Assembly (NCBI RefSeq): GCF_002286815.1
Contig: NZ_MUNM01000088.1
Span: 1-64,000 of the forward strand
Direction of reading: 5' to 3'
From: Pseudomonas sp. PICF141
Lineage (GTDB): Bacteria > Pseudomonadota > Gammaproteobacteria > Pseudomonadales > Pseudomonadaceae
DNA: 64,000 nucleotides
The translations under genes were made by a program, and so were the position numbers. The notes under the pieces are model-generated. The model searched no databases. It worked only from the letters and a program-made list of their open reading frames with translations, and had not been told where the DNA came from. Positions 40,248 through 48,601 of this stretch are shown one piece after another. Position 1 is the first letter of the stretch. The number at the start of each line of letters is the position of its first letter.

Positions 40248-40868
40248 TCAGGCCCGTTTCGCCATCAACAACACCGAGGCCGCTGCCGACAACAATCCCG
40301 CGCAGCAACGGTTGAATATCCGCTTGCCCCGTGGTTCGGCGAACCAGCGGCGCATGTGCAGGCCCATGTAGGCGTAGGCGCTGATAGCGATCCATTCCAG
40401 CAGCAGGAACAATGCGCCGAGCACGACGAATTGCGCGGCAATCGGCCGAGTCGGGTCGACGAATTGCGGCAGGAATGCGGTGAACAGCAAAATCGCCTTG
40501 GGATTGCCCGCGGCCACCAGAAACTCCTGCCGCGCCAGAGCGACAATGCCAATTGGCGCGCCGGTCTCAAGCTGTTCGGCCTCGGGATTGGCGCGCCACA
40601 ATTGCCAGGCCAGGTACAACAAGTAAGCGGCGCCAATGATTTTGATCGCGTAGAACAGCCATTCCGAGGTTTGCAGCACCACCGACAAACCGGCGGCGGC
40701 CAGGGCGATCATTCCGGCAAACGCCAACAAGCGACCGACGCCAGCCACACAGGCGCGACGATACCCATAGCGGGTGGCGTTGCTGACCGACAGCAGATTG
40801 TTCGGGCCCGGGGCCATGTTCAGGGCGAAGCAGGCCGGGAGAAACAGCGTGAGGGTGGCGAGGTCCAT
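40248..40868 (-). CDS. LysE/RhtB family amino acid exporter (206 aa)
   Basis: Inner-membrane exporter with six hydrophobic segments. The LysE signature LNMAPGPNNLLSVSNATRYG is near the N-terminus, followed by the conserved helix LLAFAGMIALAAAG and NPKAILLFTAFLPQFV. Substrates in the family are amino acids such as threonine or homoserine lactone-like compounds; none can be chosen. GGAG precedes the ATG. A REP pair separates it from the next leftward gene. Confidence 0.92.
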   Translation of the reverse strand: MDLATLTLFLPACFALNMAPGPNNLLSVSNATRYGYRRACVAGVGRLLAFAGMIALAAAGLSVVLQTSEWLFYAIKIIGAAYLLYLAWQLWRANPEAEQLETGAPIGIVALARQEFLVAAGNPKAILLFTAFLPQFVDPTRPIAAQFVVLGALFLLLEWIAISAYAYMGLHMRRWFAEPRGKRIFNRCCAGLLSAAASVLLMAKRA

Positions 40869-40991
40869 GACGACGGCTCCAGTAACGAGAACCGTATTTT
40901 TATCATGAGTGACAAGTGGCCTTGCCCATACAGCGGTGAACGTAAATCGCCATACACTTGTGCCGGTTTGGTTAAGGCATGCGCAATCCAT

Positions 40992-41056
40992 GTAGGCGCC
41001 AGGCTTGCCGGCGAAGGCGTCCTTAAGAGTACCTTCGCCGGCAAGCCTGGCTCCAC
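40992..41056. repeat. Paired inverted REP (AGGCTTGCCGGCGAAGG type)
   Basis: Arms 40992-41017 and 41032-41056 with a 14-nt centre, between two leftward genes (the small ABM-like gene and the LysE gene). Confidence 0.88.
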
Positions 41057-41084
41057 CTAACGTAAGATCAACTGGAATGGCGCG

Positions 41085-41375
41085 CTACTTGATCTGCACA
41101 ATGACCGGACCTTCCGTCACGATCGGCGGGTTTGCGTTAATGTTCGAGGCATTTTTTTGAATCCAGTCGCGGGCGACTTTCAAGCTCGCATCGCTGCCGG
41201 CCTTGTCCGTGCAAACAGTCACCGACGTACCGCCATCACCCGTATTCAGCAAGGTGTAACTTACCAGGCCAGGCACTGTGCGCAGCGTCGCTTCGACGTC
41301 GGCCTTGCGCTCCTCTAAAAGCTCGAAAAGCTGCTTTGCTCCAGTACCCAGGTAGGTTCTTATAACCGCATACAT
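41085..41375 (-). CDS. Small dimeric alpha-beta-barrel-like protein (96 aa)
   Basis: Short soluble protein beginning MYAVIRTYLGTGAKQLFELL. The strand-helix-strand order, with GLVSYTLLNTGDGGTSVTVC after the first helix, resembles antibiotic-biosynthesis monooxygenase (ABM)/YciI-type ferredoxin-like folds. No catalytic residue can be named. The very good AAAGGAG site supports translation. It stands alone next to a DUF1059 gene. Function unknown; the fold call is by eye. Confidence 0.72.
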   Translation of the reverse strand: MYAVIRTYLGTGAKQLFELLEERKADVEATLRTVPGLVSYTLLNTGDGGTSVTVCTDKAGSDASLKVARDWIQKNASNINANPPIVTEGPVIVQIK

Positions 41376-41594
41376 GGTCGTCTCCTTTGGGAGTTACCGT
41401 CTTGATGCCAATCCTGATCCATTGATGGCTGTCCAATTACTCAGCTTAGCCAAAGGCTGGCGAGGAGCGAAGCGCAACGACCATCGGCCACTTTTCTGTG
41501 GGCTGACGGGGCGGGCAATCTGGAGGGAAAAACAGGGACAGACCACGATTTCAAGGCATGCCTTAACGGGTGGCTTGTCCCTTTCATGCTGTTT

Positions 41595-41807
41595 TTAAGC
41601 GGGACGCGGTGCTTCAACAGGCGGAGTACCGTCGTGAAACATCGTCTTCAGTTGCGCACGCAGTTCTGGTGAGTCGGTGTGTTTGTGAACGCTGACCGCA
41701 TGCTGGGCGGCGGCCTCGAGCAATTCGTTTTCAGAATCTGCGCACAGGGCAACCGAGCATTTGGAATCGCTTGGAAACTCACGACAGTCGATGTATTTAC
41801 GGGCCAT
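41595..41807 (-). CDS. DUF1059 domain protein (70 aa)
   Basis: Matches the DUF1059 pattern of short bacterial proteins: KYIDCREFPSDSKCSVALCADSENELLEAAAQHAVSVHKHTDSPEL, with conserved Cys residues at the strand ends. Function is unknown. The ribosome site GGGAGGAAG is strong. It overlaps none of its neighbours; about 219 nt follow it before the small ABM-like gene and 244 nt precede it, with nothing recognisable in either gap. Confidence 0.88.
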   Translation of the reverse strand: MARKYIDCREFPSDSKCSVALCADSENELLEAAAQHAVSVHKHTDSPELRAQLKTMFHDGTPPVEAPRPA

Positions 41808-42051
41808 GATTGTTCTTCCTCCCTACGATAAAGGCAGGTTGTGGCCTGCGTGAACGATCACTCGACGCGATGCCCCCTACATCAAACACGATTGCAGGTC
41901 GCATCGCGTGTGCCAACTCTTAGAGTATAGGCCTCGCTACACGGCGTATCGTGGCAGGCGTGCAATGACGCAGAGGGGAGTTTTCTTCAATACGGCGTTC
42001 AGGCTGCTCATTACCTTGAAGCCTGGTCAACTGAATTGAAGAAGGTATGCA

Positions 42052-42639
42052 ATGAGTCTGATTCTTTCCATGGCCGCGTTTGCGCTGGCAGCTTCGATTA
42101 CGCCAGGACCGGTGAACATTGTGGCATTGAGTTCCGGAGCGCGGTTCGGTTTCCGGGCCAGTCAGCGCCATGTGGCCGGAGCGACCTTGGGGTTCGTGCT
42201 GTTGTTGGTGTTGATGGGGTTGGGTTTGCATGAGGTGCTGAAACTGTGGCCGTTCATGACCCGGATCGTGCAAGGGGCCGGCGTGGCATTCCTGTTATTC
42301 ATGGCTTACAAACTGGCCACCGACGACGGACGTCTGAATGCGCAAGAGCCGGGGCGGGCGCCGTCGATGCTGTATGGCGCGGTGATGCAATGGCTCAATC
42401 CGAAAGCCTGGCTGGCTTGCGTGGCGGGGATGGGGGCGTTTGTCGCCGACGGCGAGGCGCGGCTGGTTTGGCAGTTTGCGGCGGTGTATCTGGTGATCTG
42501 CTACTTGTCGGTCGGTTGCTGGGCGTATGCCGGGACGTTTTTGCGCGGCTACCTGAGCAATCCGGCGGGAATGCGCCTGTTCAATCGGGTCATGGCATTG
42601 TTGCTGGCGGTGAGTGCGGGGTATTTGTTGTTGCCATAG
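42052..42639 (+). CDS. LysE/RhtB family exporter (195 aa)
   Basis: Second LysE-type exporter in the window. ITPGPVNIVALSSGARFGFRAS is the family signature, and the rest has five further hydrophobic segments, including LNPKAWLACVAGMGAFVADG. Its closest type is the RhtB/YfiK-like branch rather than the one at 40248. AAGGT precedes the ATG. It is convergent with the AraC-type gene across a REP pair. Whether that regulator controls it is unknown. Confidence 0.9.
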   Translation: MSLILSMAAFALAASITPGPVNIVALSSGARFGFRASQRHVAGATLGFVLLLVLMGLGLHEVLKLWPFMTRIVQGAGVAFLLFMAYKLATDDGRLNAQEPGRAPSMLYGAVMQWLNPKAWLACVAGMGAFVADGEARLVWQFAAVYLVICYLSVGCWAYAGTFLRGYLSNPAGMRLFNRVMALLLAVSAGYLLLP

Positions 42640-42659
42640 ACACAAACCAGCCCGGTTTT

Positions 42660-42778
42660 TGTGGCGAGGGGGCTTGCCCCGTTGGGTCGCGAAGCGGCCC
42701 TGCTTTTTTCTCAGTTATACCGCATCCAATAGATTACGACGGCTTCGCCGCCGAACGGGGGCAAGCCCCCTCGCCACA
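42660..42778. repeat. Paired inverted REP (TGTGGCGAGGGGGCTTGCCCC type)
   Basis: Arms about 42660-42684 and 42752-42778 lie in the gap of the convergent LysE and AraC genes. Confidence 0.92.
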
Positions 42779-42796
42779 GGGGATTTTGTGTTGGCA

Positions 42797-43630
42797 TCAA
42801 CCGCGATACTGCCCCGGTGTCGCCGCCAGATGCTGTTTGAATGCGCGCTGAAAGTGCGCCTGGTCGGCAAACCCGGCTTCCAGCGCCACATCGGCGATCA
42901 ACTTGCCGCTGCGCAGTCGATCCCGGGCGAATTGAATGCGCCGATTGACCAGAAACGCATGGGGCGTCATGCCGTAATGCTGCTTGAAGGCGCGGATCAG
43001 GTAGGACGGTGACAATTGCGCCGCCTCGCAAATATCCTCGAGCTTGAGCATCTGTGTGCAGTTGTCGCGAATATAGTCGGCGGCCCGCTCCAGTTTGAAA
43101 TTGAGGTCGCGCAGCGGTTGCTCGACGGGGTTGAGCCGCTGTTGTACGTCGGTGAAAAACTCCACCGCCGCGCTGTGCTTGCACAGCACGTCTTGCTGCG
43201 GATCGACCAACACCTCGTACAAATTGTTCAGGCCGGCGAACAGTTCAATGTCACGATTGTGGGTGATGGAAAACCGGCGAAACGTCGAGTCCTGGCTGAA
43301 GCCGAGTTGATGTTGCAAATCGGTCAGCCAAGGCGTTTCGACGTACAGCATCAGGTATGACCACGGCTGGTCGTCGATCGGATTGCAGGCATGCACATCG
43401 CCAGGATTCATCAGCACCACGGTGCCAGCACTGACCTGAAACTCCGATTGCTCGTGAATATAAATGCTCTGCCCGGCGGTGATCGCGCCGATGGAAAAGT
43501 GCGCGTGAGAATGCCGGCTGTAGCAGACCTCGCGACCGTCGGTGATGGAGCGGGCTTCGATGAAGGGCAGGGCGTCATCACGCCAGAAGCGCGGGGCTTT
43601 GTCTGCATCTTTGGTGACGGTGTGCTTCAT
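42797..43630 (-). CDS. AraC family transcriptional regulator (277 aa)
   Basis: The N-terminal cupin sensor domain has HSHAHFSIGAITAGQSIYI and the metal-site-like NPGDVHACNPID. The C-terminal double helix-turn-helix is LKLEDICEAAQLSPSYLIRAFKQHYGMTPHAF and LIADVALEAGFADQAHFQRAFKQHLAATPGQY. The ATG at 43630 has GAGGA upstream. Target and ligand are unknown; AraC regulators of this cupin type often control exporters of the LysE family, and one sits convergently at 42052. Confidence 0.9.
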   Translation of the reverse strand: MKHTVTKDADKAPRFWRDDALPFIEARSITDGREVCYSRHSHAHFSIGAITAGQSIYIHEQSEFQVSAGTVVLMNPGDVHACNPIDDQPWSYLMLYVETPWLTDLQHQLGFSQDSTFRRFSITHNRDIELFAGLNNLYEVLVDPQQDVLCKHSAAVEFFTDVQQRLNPVEQPLRDLNFKLERAADYIRDNCTQMLKLEDICEAAQLSPSYLIRAFKQHYGMTPHAFLVNRRIQFARDRLRSGKLIADVALEAGFADQAHFQRAFKQHLAATPGQYRG

Positions 43631-43664
43631 CTCGGTGTCCTCGGCAGGCCAGAGCCCGAGTGTA

Positions 43665-44168
43665 TTAGCTCTGGCCGGCAAAGGCTCGTTCCAGTTCAGC
43701 AATATCGAGCTTTTTCATCTGCAACATCGCTTGCATGGCACGCTGGGATTTTGCCGTGTCGGGGTCTTGCATCATGTGCATCAGCGCCACCGGAATGATC
43801 TGCCACGACACACCGAATTTATCCTTCAGCCAGCCGCATTGCTGCGCTTGCACCGGGCCACCGGCCGACAGGTTGCCCCAGAAGTGGTCGACCTCTTCCT
43901 GGTTCTGGCAGTTGACCTGGAACGACACTGCTTCGTTGAAGGTGAACACCGGTCCGCCATTGAGCCCGGTGAAGGTCTGGCCATCGAGCTCGAAACTGAC
44001 GGTCATCACCGAACCTTCCGGGCGCCCATGGATTTCCTGACCGGCCTTGCCGTAATGAGTGATGGCGGTGATTTTCGAGTGATCGAAGATCGAGCAATAA
44101 AACTTCGCCGCCGTTTCAGCCTGATCGTCGAACCACAGGCAGGGGGTGAGTTTGGGAAAGCGTTGCAT
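43665..44168 (-). CDS. VOC family protein, PhnB/YP_2-type (167 aa)
   Basis: Resembles the 3-demethylubiquinone-methyltransferase-like (PhnB) branch of the VOC fold: TPCLWFDDQAETAAKFYCSIF at the start and the characteristic VDHFWGNLSAGGPVQAQQCGWLKDKFGVSWQIIP in the middle. Despite the old name these are not methyltransferases. It is followed on the same strand by the AraC gene 34 nt away, so it may be co-transcribed with it. GAGGA precedes the ATG. Substrate unknown. Confidence 0.9.
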   Translation of the reverse strand: MQRFPKLTPCLWFDDQAETAAKFYCSIFDHSKITAITHYGKAGQEIHGRPEGSVMTVSFELDGQTFTGLNGGPVFTFNEAVSFQVNCQNQEEVDHFWGNLSAGGPVQAQQCGWLKDKFGVSWQIIPVALMHMMQDPDTAKSQRAMQAMLQMKKLDIAELERAFAGQS

Positions 44169-44255
44169 GGCGGTTGTCCTCGGCAGGTTGAACACGCTGG
44201 ATTATCAGCGTAGTCAGTCCGCGACCGACCGGTGACGCCGTAGATCGACAAGTCC

Positions 44256-44402
44256 GTAGCAGCTGCCGAGCTGCGCGAGGCTGCGTTCGGCTGCGAAGCA
44301 GGTCGTGAAATCAGCAAATGCGGTGTGTCAGGTGAACTTGCAGGTAGGGTTTGCGACGGCTGCGCCGCCGAACGCAGCCTCGCGCAGCTCGGCAGCTGCT
44401 AT
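44256..44402. repeat. Paired inverted REP (GTAGCAGCTGCCGAGC type)
   Basis: Long arms (about 44256-44304 and 44351-44402) that match the element at 8762-8913. Confidence 0.9.
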
Positions 44403-44510
44403 GGGACGGGAGTGACCGGTGGTCGATGAAGGTGGCTTGCGGAGCAAATTGCGCTTAGCTGTAGGGATAACCCAAGGCGCGCGTAACGCCGACCTTGTAA
44501 GAGCGAAGCT

Positions 44511-44643
44511 TGTGGCGAGGGGGCTTGCCCCCGTTGGACTGCGAAGCTGTCCTGAAACCTGCAATCTCGTTCTGCCAAGCACACCGGTATGCACTGGATT
44601 TGCGACTGCTTCGCAGCCGAACGGGGGCAAGCCCCCTCGCCAC
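44511..44643. repeat. Paired inverted REP (TGTGGCGAGGGGGCTTGCCCCCGTT type)
   Basis: Arms 44511-44535 and 44617-44643 lie upstream of the molybdenum-hydroxylase operon. Together with the preceding element they fill most of the 517-nt gap between the VOC gene and iorA-like gene; the promoter would lie in the remaining 100-nt stretch or downstream of 44643. Confidence 0.9.
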
Positions 44644-44685
44644 GAGGCGCCCCTTCAGAGCACCGTGAGTCTGAGGAAATCCGCA

Positions 44686-45141
44686 ATGCTGACTCTTAAT
44701 ATCAATGGCAAGGACCAGGAACTGGATGTCCCCGCGGACATGCCGTTGCTCTGGGTACTGCGTGATGTCGCGCATCTGACGGGCACCAAATTCGGTTGCG
44801 GCATGGCCCAGTGTGGCGCATGCACCGTACACGTCGACGGCGCGCCGCTGCGCTCTTGCATTACGCCCGCCACGGCGGTGGCCCACGGGCAGAAAATTCT
44901 CACCATCGAAGGCTTGTCCGCTGATGGCTCGCACCCGGTCCAGCAAGCCTGGGCCGAGCTCGACGTGGTTCAGTGCGGTTATTGCCAGTCGGGGCAGATC
45001 ATGTCGGCGGCAGCGCTGCTGGCGAAGATCCCCAAGCCCACCGACAGCGACATCGACCAGGCGCTGTCGGGCAATATTTGCCGCTGTGGCACTTACCCAA
45101 GAATCCGTGCCGCGGTCAAACGCGCCGCCGAAATCGGTTGA
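44686..45141 (+). CDS. 2Fe-2S subunit of a molybdenum hydroxylase, IorA-like (151 aa)
   Basis: Carries two 2Fe-2S clusters. The plant-ferredoxin cluster has CGMAQCGACTVHVDG with a later Cys, and the second has CGYCQSGQIM and NICRCGTYPRI. This two-cluster subunit passes electrons from the molybdopterin subunit onward. Isoquinoline 1-oxidoreductase alpha and nicotinate/aldehyde-type hydroxylases have the same layout. GAGGAAA precedes the ATG. The protein lacks an export signal and presumably travels with the Tat-exported partner encoded 25 nt downstream. Confidence 0.93.
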   Translation: MLTLNINGKDQELDVPADMPLLWVLRDVAHLTGTKFGCGMAQCGACTVHVDGAPLRSCITPATAVAHGQKILTIEGLSADGSHPVQQAWAELDVVQCGYCQSGQIMSAAALLAKIPKPTDSDIDQALSGNICRCGTYPRIRAAVKRAAEIG

Positions 45142-45166
45142 TGCCACGTCGAAAGGAGCCTGAGTC

Positions 45167-47335
45167 ATGGACCACCTCAATCCTGTCTCGCGTCGCGGTT
45201 TTCTCAAGGGCAGCGCAGTGCTGGGCGGCGGCCTGGTGGTGGCGTTTGTCATCCCGGGTGCCAATCGCTTTGCCCTCGGCGCCGAGAATCAAGGAAACGT
45301 CTTCGCGCCCAATGCCTTTTTACGCATTGGCAACGACAACAGCATCACCGTGCTGCTCGGTCATTCGGAAATGGGCCAGGGCATCTGGACCGGCCTGACC
45401 ATGTTGATCGCCGAAGAACTGGATGCCGACTGGTCGAAAATCCGTGTCGAGCATGCGCCGGCCTCGGCGGCCGATTATGGCCTGCCGGGATTCGGCGGGA
45501 TGCAGATTACCGGCGGTTCGACGTCGACCTGGATGGAATTCGACCGCTATCGCCAGGCCGGGGCGGCGGCGCGTTTGATGCTGATCGAGGCGGCAGCCAA
45601 GCGATTTGACGTGGCGCCTTCGCAGATTCGCACCGAGTCGGGCGTGGTCATGGCCGGCGACAAACGAGCCACTTACGGCGAATTGGCAGATGACGCCGGC
45701 AAGTTACCGGTGCCGGACCCGGCCACGATCAAGCTCAAAGAGTCCAAAGACTGGACGATTATCGGCAAACCCACCCAGCGCCTCGACACCCCGGAGAAAA
45801 TCACCGGTCAGGCAAAGTTCGGTATGGACGTGCAATTTGATGGGCTGATGACGGCGATGGTCGCACGCCCACCGGTGTTCGGTGGCAGCGTCAAATCCTT
45901 TGAAGGCGCCGAGGCGCTGGCGGTGCCGGGCGTGCATAAAGTGGTGCAGGTGCCCACGGGAGTGGCAGTAATTGCCGATCATTATTGGGCGGCGAAGCTG
46001 GGGCGCGATGCGCTGAGGGTCGAATGGGACCTTGGGCCGAACGCCGGGCTCGACAGTCAGCAACTGCTGGAAAGCTTCCGTAAACTCGCCGCCACCCCCG
46101 GCGCTTCCGCCAGTCAGGCCGGGGATGCGACGGCGACGCTAGGCAAAGCGGCGAAGACGATTGAAGCAGAATACAGCGTGCCGTACCTGGCCCACGCGCC
46201 AATGGAACCACTCAATTGCACGGTGAAACTCTCCAAGGACAAATGCGAAATCTGGACCGGCACGCAGTTCCAGACGCTGGATCAAATGATTGCGGGGAAA
46301 ATCACCGGGCTTAAACCCGAACAGGTCGAGATCCATACCCAATTCCTCGGCGGCGGCTTCGGACGTCGGGCCAATCCGACCTCGGATTTTGTCAGCGAAG
46401 CCGTGTACGTCGCCAAAGCGGCGGGCGCGCCGGTGAAAACCGTCTGGGCTCGAGAAGATGACATTCGCGGCGGTTATTACCGCTCGGCGTTCCTGCATCA
46501 AGCGCGCATCGGCCTGGGTACCGACGGCATGCCAGTGGCCTGGAAGCATGTGCTGGTCGGGCAATCGATTCTGACGGGCACCTCGTTCGCGGCGACCATG
46601 GTCAAGAATGGCGTCGACAAAACCTCCGTCGAAGGCGTGGCCGACAGTCCTTATCTTGTGGGACTGGCCAACCATCAGGTTGAACTGCATTCACCGCAAA
46701 CCGGCATCAGTGTGCTGTGGCTGCGTTCGGTGGGGCATACCCATACGGCCTTCGTCATGGAGTCGTTGATCGATGAACTGGCAGACGCGGCCGGCAAGGA
46801 TCCGGTGGAATACCGACGCGCCTTGCTCAAGGCGCATCCGCGGCATCTGGGCGTGCTGAATCTGGCGGTGGAAAAAGCCAACTGGAAAGCCCCCTTGCCG
46901 GATGGTCACGCATTGGGCGTGGCGGTGCATGAGTCTTTCGGCAGCTACGTCGCCCAAGTGGCGGAGGTGTCGCAGGAGAATCTGGCGATTCGTGTGCATC
47001 GGGTGGTGTGCGCGGTGGACTGCGGCATTGCGGTCAACCCGCAGGGTATCGCCGCGCAGATGGAATCGGGCATTACCTTCGGCCTCGGATTTACCTTGCA
47101 CAGCAAACTGACGTTCAAGAACGGTCAGGTGGAGCAGTCCAATTATCACGATTATCAGGTGTTGCGCCTGAACGAGATGCCGGTGGTCGAGGTGCATATC
47201 GTCCCCAGCAGCGACAAACCGGGCGGTATCGGCGAAGTGGGTGTGCCTCCGGTGGCGCCGGCCGTGGCGAACGCGGTGTTTGCCCTGACCGGACAGCGTC
47301 TGCGGGAACTGCCGCTGCAACTGTCGGGGGTGTGA
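45167..47335 (+). CDS. Molybdopterin-binding subunit of a xanthine-dehydrogenase-family hydroxylase, IorB-like (722 aa)
   Basis: Tat substrate: SRRGFLKG at residues 8-15 with a hydrophobic stretch precedes the mature enzyme, so it acts in the periplasm. Molybdopterin-binding stretches such as GHSEMGQGIWTGLT and GGGFGRRANPTSDF are visible. The C-terminal GIGEVGVPPVAPAVANAVF contains the catalytic Glu. Substrates range over N-heterocycles and aldehydes; none can be assigned. No FAD subunit is encoded, and the dihaem cytochrome downstream is the likely electron acceptor. Molybdenum-cofactor maturation genes are absent from the window. Confidence 0.93.
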   Translation: MDHLNPVSRRGFLKGSAVLGGGLVVAFVIPGANRFALGAENQGNVFAPNAFLRIGNDNSITVLLGHSEMGQGIWTGLTMLIAEELDADWSKIRVEHAPASAADYGLPGFGGMQITGGSTSTWMEFDRYRQAGAAARLMLIEAAAKRFDVAPSQIRTESGVVMAGDKRATYGELADDAGKLPVPDPATIKLKESKDWTIIGKPTQRLDTPEKITGQAKFGMDVQFDGLMTAMVARPPVFGGSVKSFEGAEALAVPGVHKVVQVPTGVAVIADHYWAAKLGRDALRVEWDLGPNAGLDSQQLLESFRKLAATPGASASQAGDATATLGKAAKTIEAEYSVPYLAHAPMEPLNCTVKLSKDKCEIWTGTQFQTLDQMIAGKITGLKPEQVEIHTQFLGGGFGRRANPTSDFVSEAVYVAKAAGAPVKTVWAREDDIRGGYYRSAFLHQARIGLGTDGMPVAWKHVLVGQSILTGTSFAATMVKNGVDKTSVEGVADSPYLVGLANHQVELHSPQTGISVLWLRSVGHTHTAFVMESLIDELADAAGKDPVEYRRALLKAHPRHLGVLNLAVEKANWKAPLPDGHALGVAVHESFGSYVAQVAEVSQENLAIRVHRVVCAVDCGIAVNPQGIAAQMESGITFGLGFTLHSKLTFKNGQVEQSNYHDYQVLRLNEMPVVEVHIVPSSDKPGGIGEVGVPPVAPAVANAVFALTGQRLRELPLQLSGV

Positions 47336-47336
47336 G

Positions 47337-47915
47337 ATGAGACGACATGCATTGGTTGGCGCGATCATGCTGATCGGCCTGGCGGGTTATGCCTCAGACC
47401 TGTTCGCTGATGATACCGAGGCGGTAAAGGCGTTCGATACGGTGCAGAAAGTGTTTCAGAGCCCCCGTTGTCAGAACTGTCATATTCCGGGCGATTCACC
47501 GTTGCAGTTCGACGCCGGTGTTCCTCACGCAATGAATGTGGTTCGCGGCCTGGATGGCAAGGGCGCGGCCGGTTTGCCTTGCGCTACCTGTCATGCCGAA
47601 AGCAATCCACCGGCCAGTTATGGCCCCAACACGCCACCCGGCGCACCGCATTGGAGCCTGCCGCCGGCCGCGCACAAAATGGCCTGGATTGGCCTGCCGG
47701 CCGACAAGTTGTGCGCGATGATCAAAGACCGTTCCAGCAATGGCGATCGTGATTTTGCGGCGCTGATCAAGCACGTCAGTGACGACAAGCTGGTGCTTTG
47801 GGGCTGGAATCCAGGTGAGGGGCGGGCGCCAGTGCCGGTGCCCCACGATACCTTCGTCACCCGGTTCAAACTCTGGGCCGATGCCGGTGGGCCGTGTCCG
47901 GTGGCAGGTAGCTGA
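47337..47915 (+). CDS. Periplasmic dihaem c-type cytochrome partner (192 aa)
   Basis: Signal peptide (residues about 1-24) is followed by two haem-attachment sites, CQNCH at 45-49 and CATCH at 82-86. No transmembrane helix remains after cleavage. It begins one base after the stop of the molybdopterin gene, so it should serve as its electron acceptor and feed the respiratory chain. Annotated relatives are called isoquinoline 1-oxidoreductase cytochrome subunits. Conserved Met for axial ligation may be those in HAMNVV and HKMAWIG. Confidence 0.9.
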   Translation: MRRHALVGAIMLIGLAGYASDLFADDTEAVKAFDTVQKVFQSPRCQNCHIPGDSPLQFDAGVPHAMNVVRGLDGKGAAGLPCATCHAESNPPASYGPNTPPGAPHWSLPPAAHKMAWIGLPADKLCAMIKDRSSNGDRDFAALIKHVSDDKLVLWGWNPGEGRAPVPVPHDTFVTRFKLWADAGGPCPVAGS

Positions 47916-47989
47916 CCAGCGGCACGTTTATTGGGAGTCATACCGGGGGTGAGCGACTCTAACGTTTATACCCCTCAAAGGAGTGAATG

Positions 47990-48601
47990 ATGTTAACCCC
48001 GGGCAAACCGTTCAAAGGCGCTGGCGCAGATGCTTTGCGCACGCCGAATATTCTCGACAGCGCCGCGCAGGATCGCGATGTGTTACGCGACCTGGCGCGA
48101 CAGGCCGAGCAAGAGCTGACGGGCGTGCAGATGGCGAGCATGGACGAATTGACGCTGCTCTCCAATCGTCATGGCTTCGAGGCTTTGGCCCGGTTAGGGC
48201 TGGAGGCCTGCCAGAAATTGGGCATACCCGCGACGCTATTGTTCTTCGACCTTGATGACTTTAAACACATCAATCAGCTCTACGGCCGCGCCGAGGGCGA
48301 CAACGCCCTGAAAACCTTTGCCGATGTGCTGCGCATAGCCTTTCGTGAAAGCGATGTGATTGGCCGGCTGGGCAGCGATGAATTCGCCGCCTTGTTGACC
48401 GGCGCCAGCTCGGTGGAGATTGGCGCGGTCAGAGCGCGACTTGAAGAAATACTCGATGAGCGCAATGCCACGGTGCATCGTGGCTACGACATTCGTTTCA
48501 GTGTCGCGCAAATCGAATTCGATCCCGACTATCACAAGACAGTCGATGGCCTGATGCTGGCGCTCGATGAGGTTCGGCATCAAGGCCAGGCCGAATTTTG
48601 A
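47990..48601 (+). CDS. Diguanylate cyclase, GSDEF variant with I-site (203 aa)
   Basis: Single GGDEF domain with a short helical N-terminus (about 60 residues) and no sensor or membrane part. The active-site loop reads GSDEF (GRLGSDEFAALL), Ser replacing the second Gly; several active cyclases tolerate this. An RxxD inhibitory site (RESD) stands five residues before it. The metal Asp is in FFDLDDFKHIN. AAAGGAG is six bases before the ATG at 47990, better spaced than for the ATG at 47987. The gene ends inside the 3' end of the convergent amidase gene. Confidence 0.88.
   Translation: MLTPGKPFKGAGADALRTPNILDSAAQDRDVLRDLARQAEQELTGVQMASMDELTLLSNRHGFEALARLGLEACQKLGIPATLLFFDLDDFKHINQLYGRAEGDNALKTFADVLRIAFRESDVIGRLGSDEFAALLTGASSVEIGAVRARLEEILDERNATVHRGYDIRFSVAQIEFDPDYHKTVDGLMLALDEVRHQGQAEF

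Noticed and set aside
41595..41830. Hfq/Crc catabolite-repression motif (AAGAACAA) next to the DUF1059 ribosome site
   Set aside because: The AANAANAA pattern is short and frequent; nothing else links this gene to carbon catabolite control, so it is not listed as a feature.
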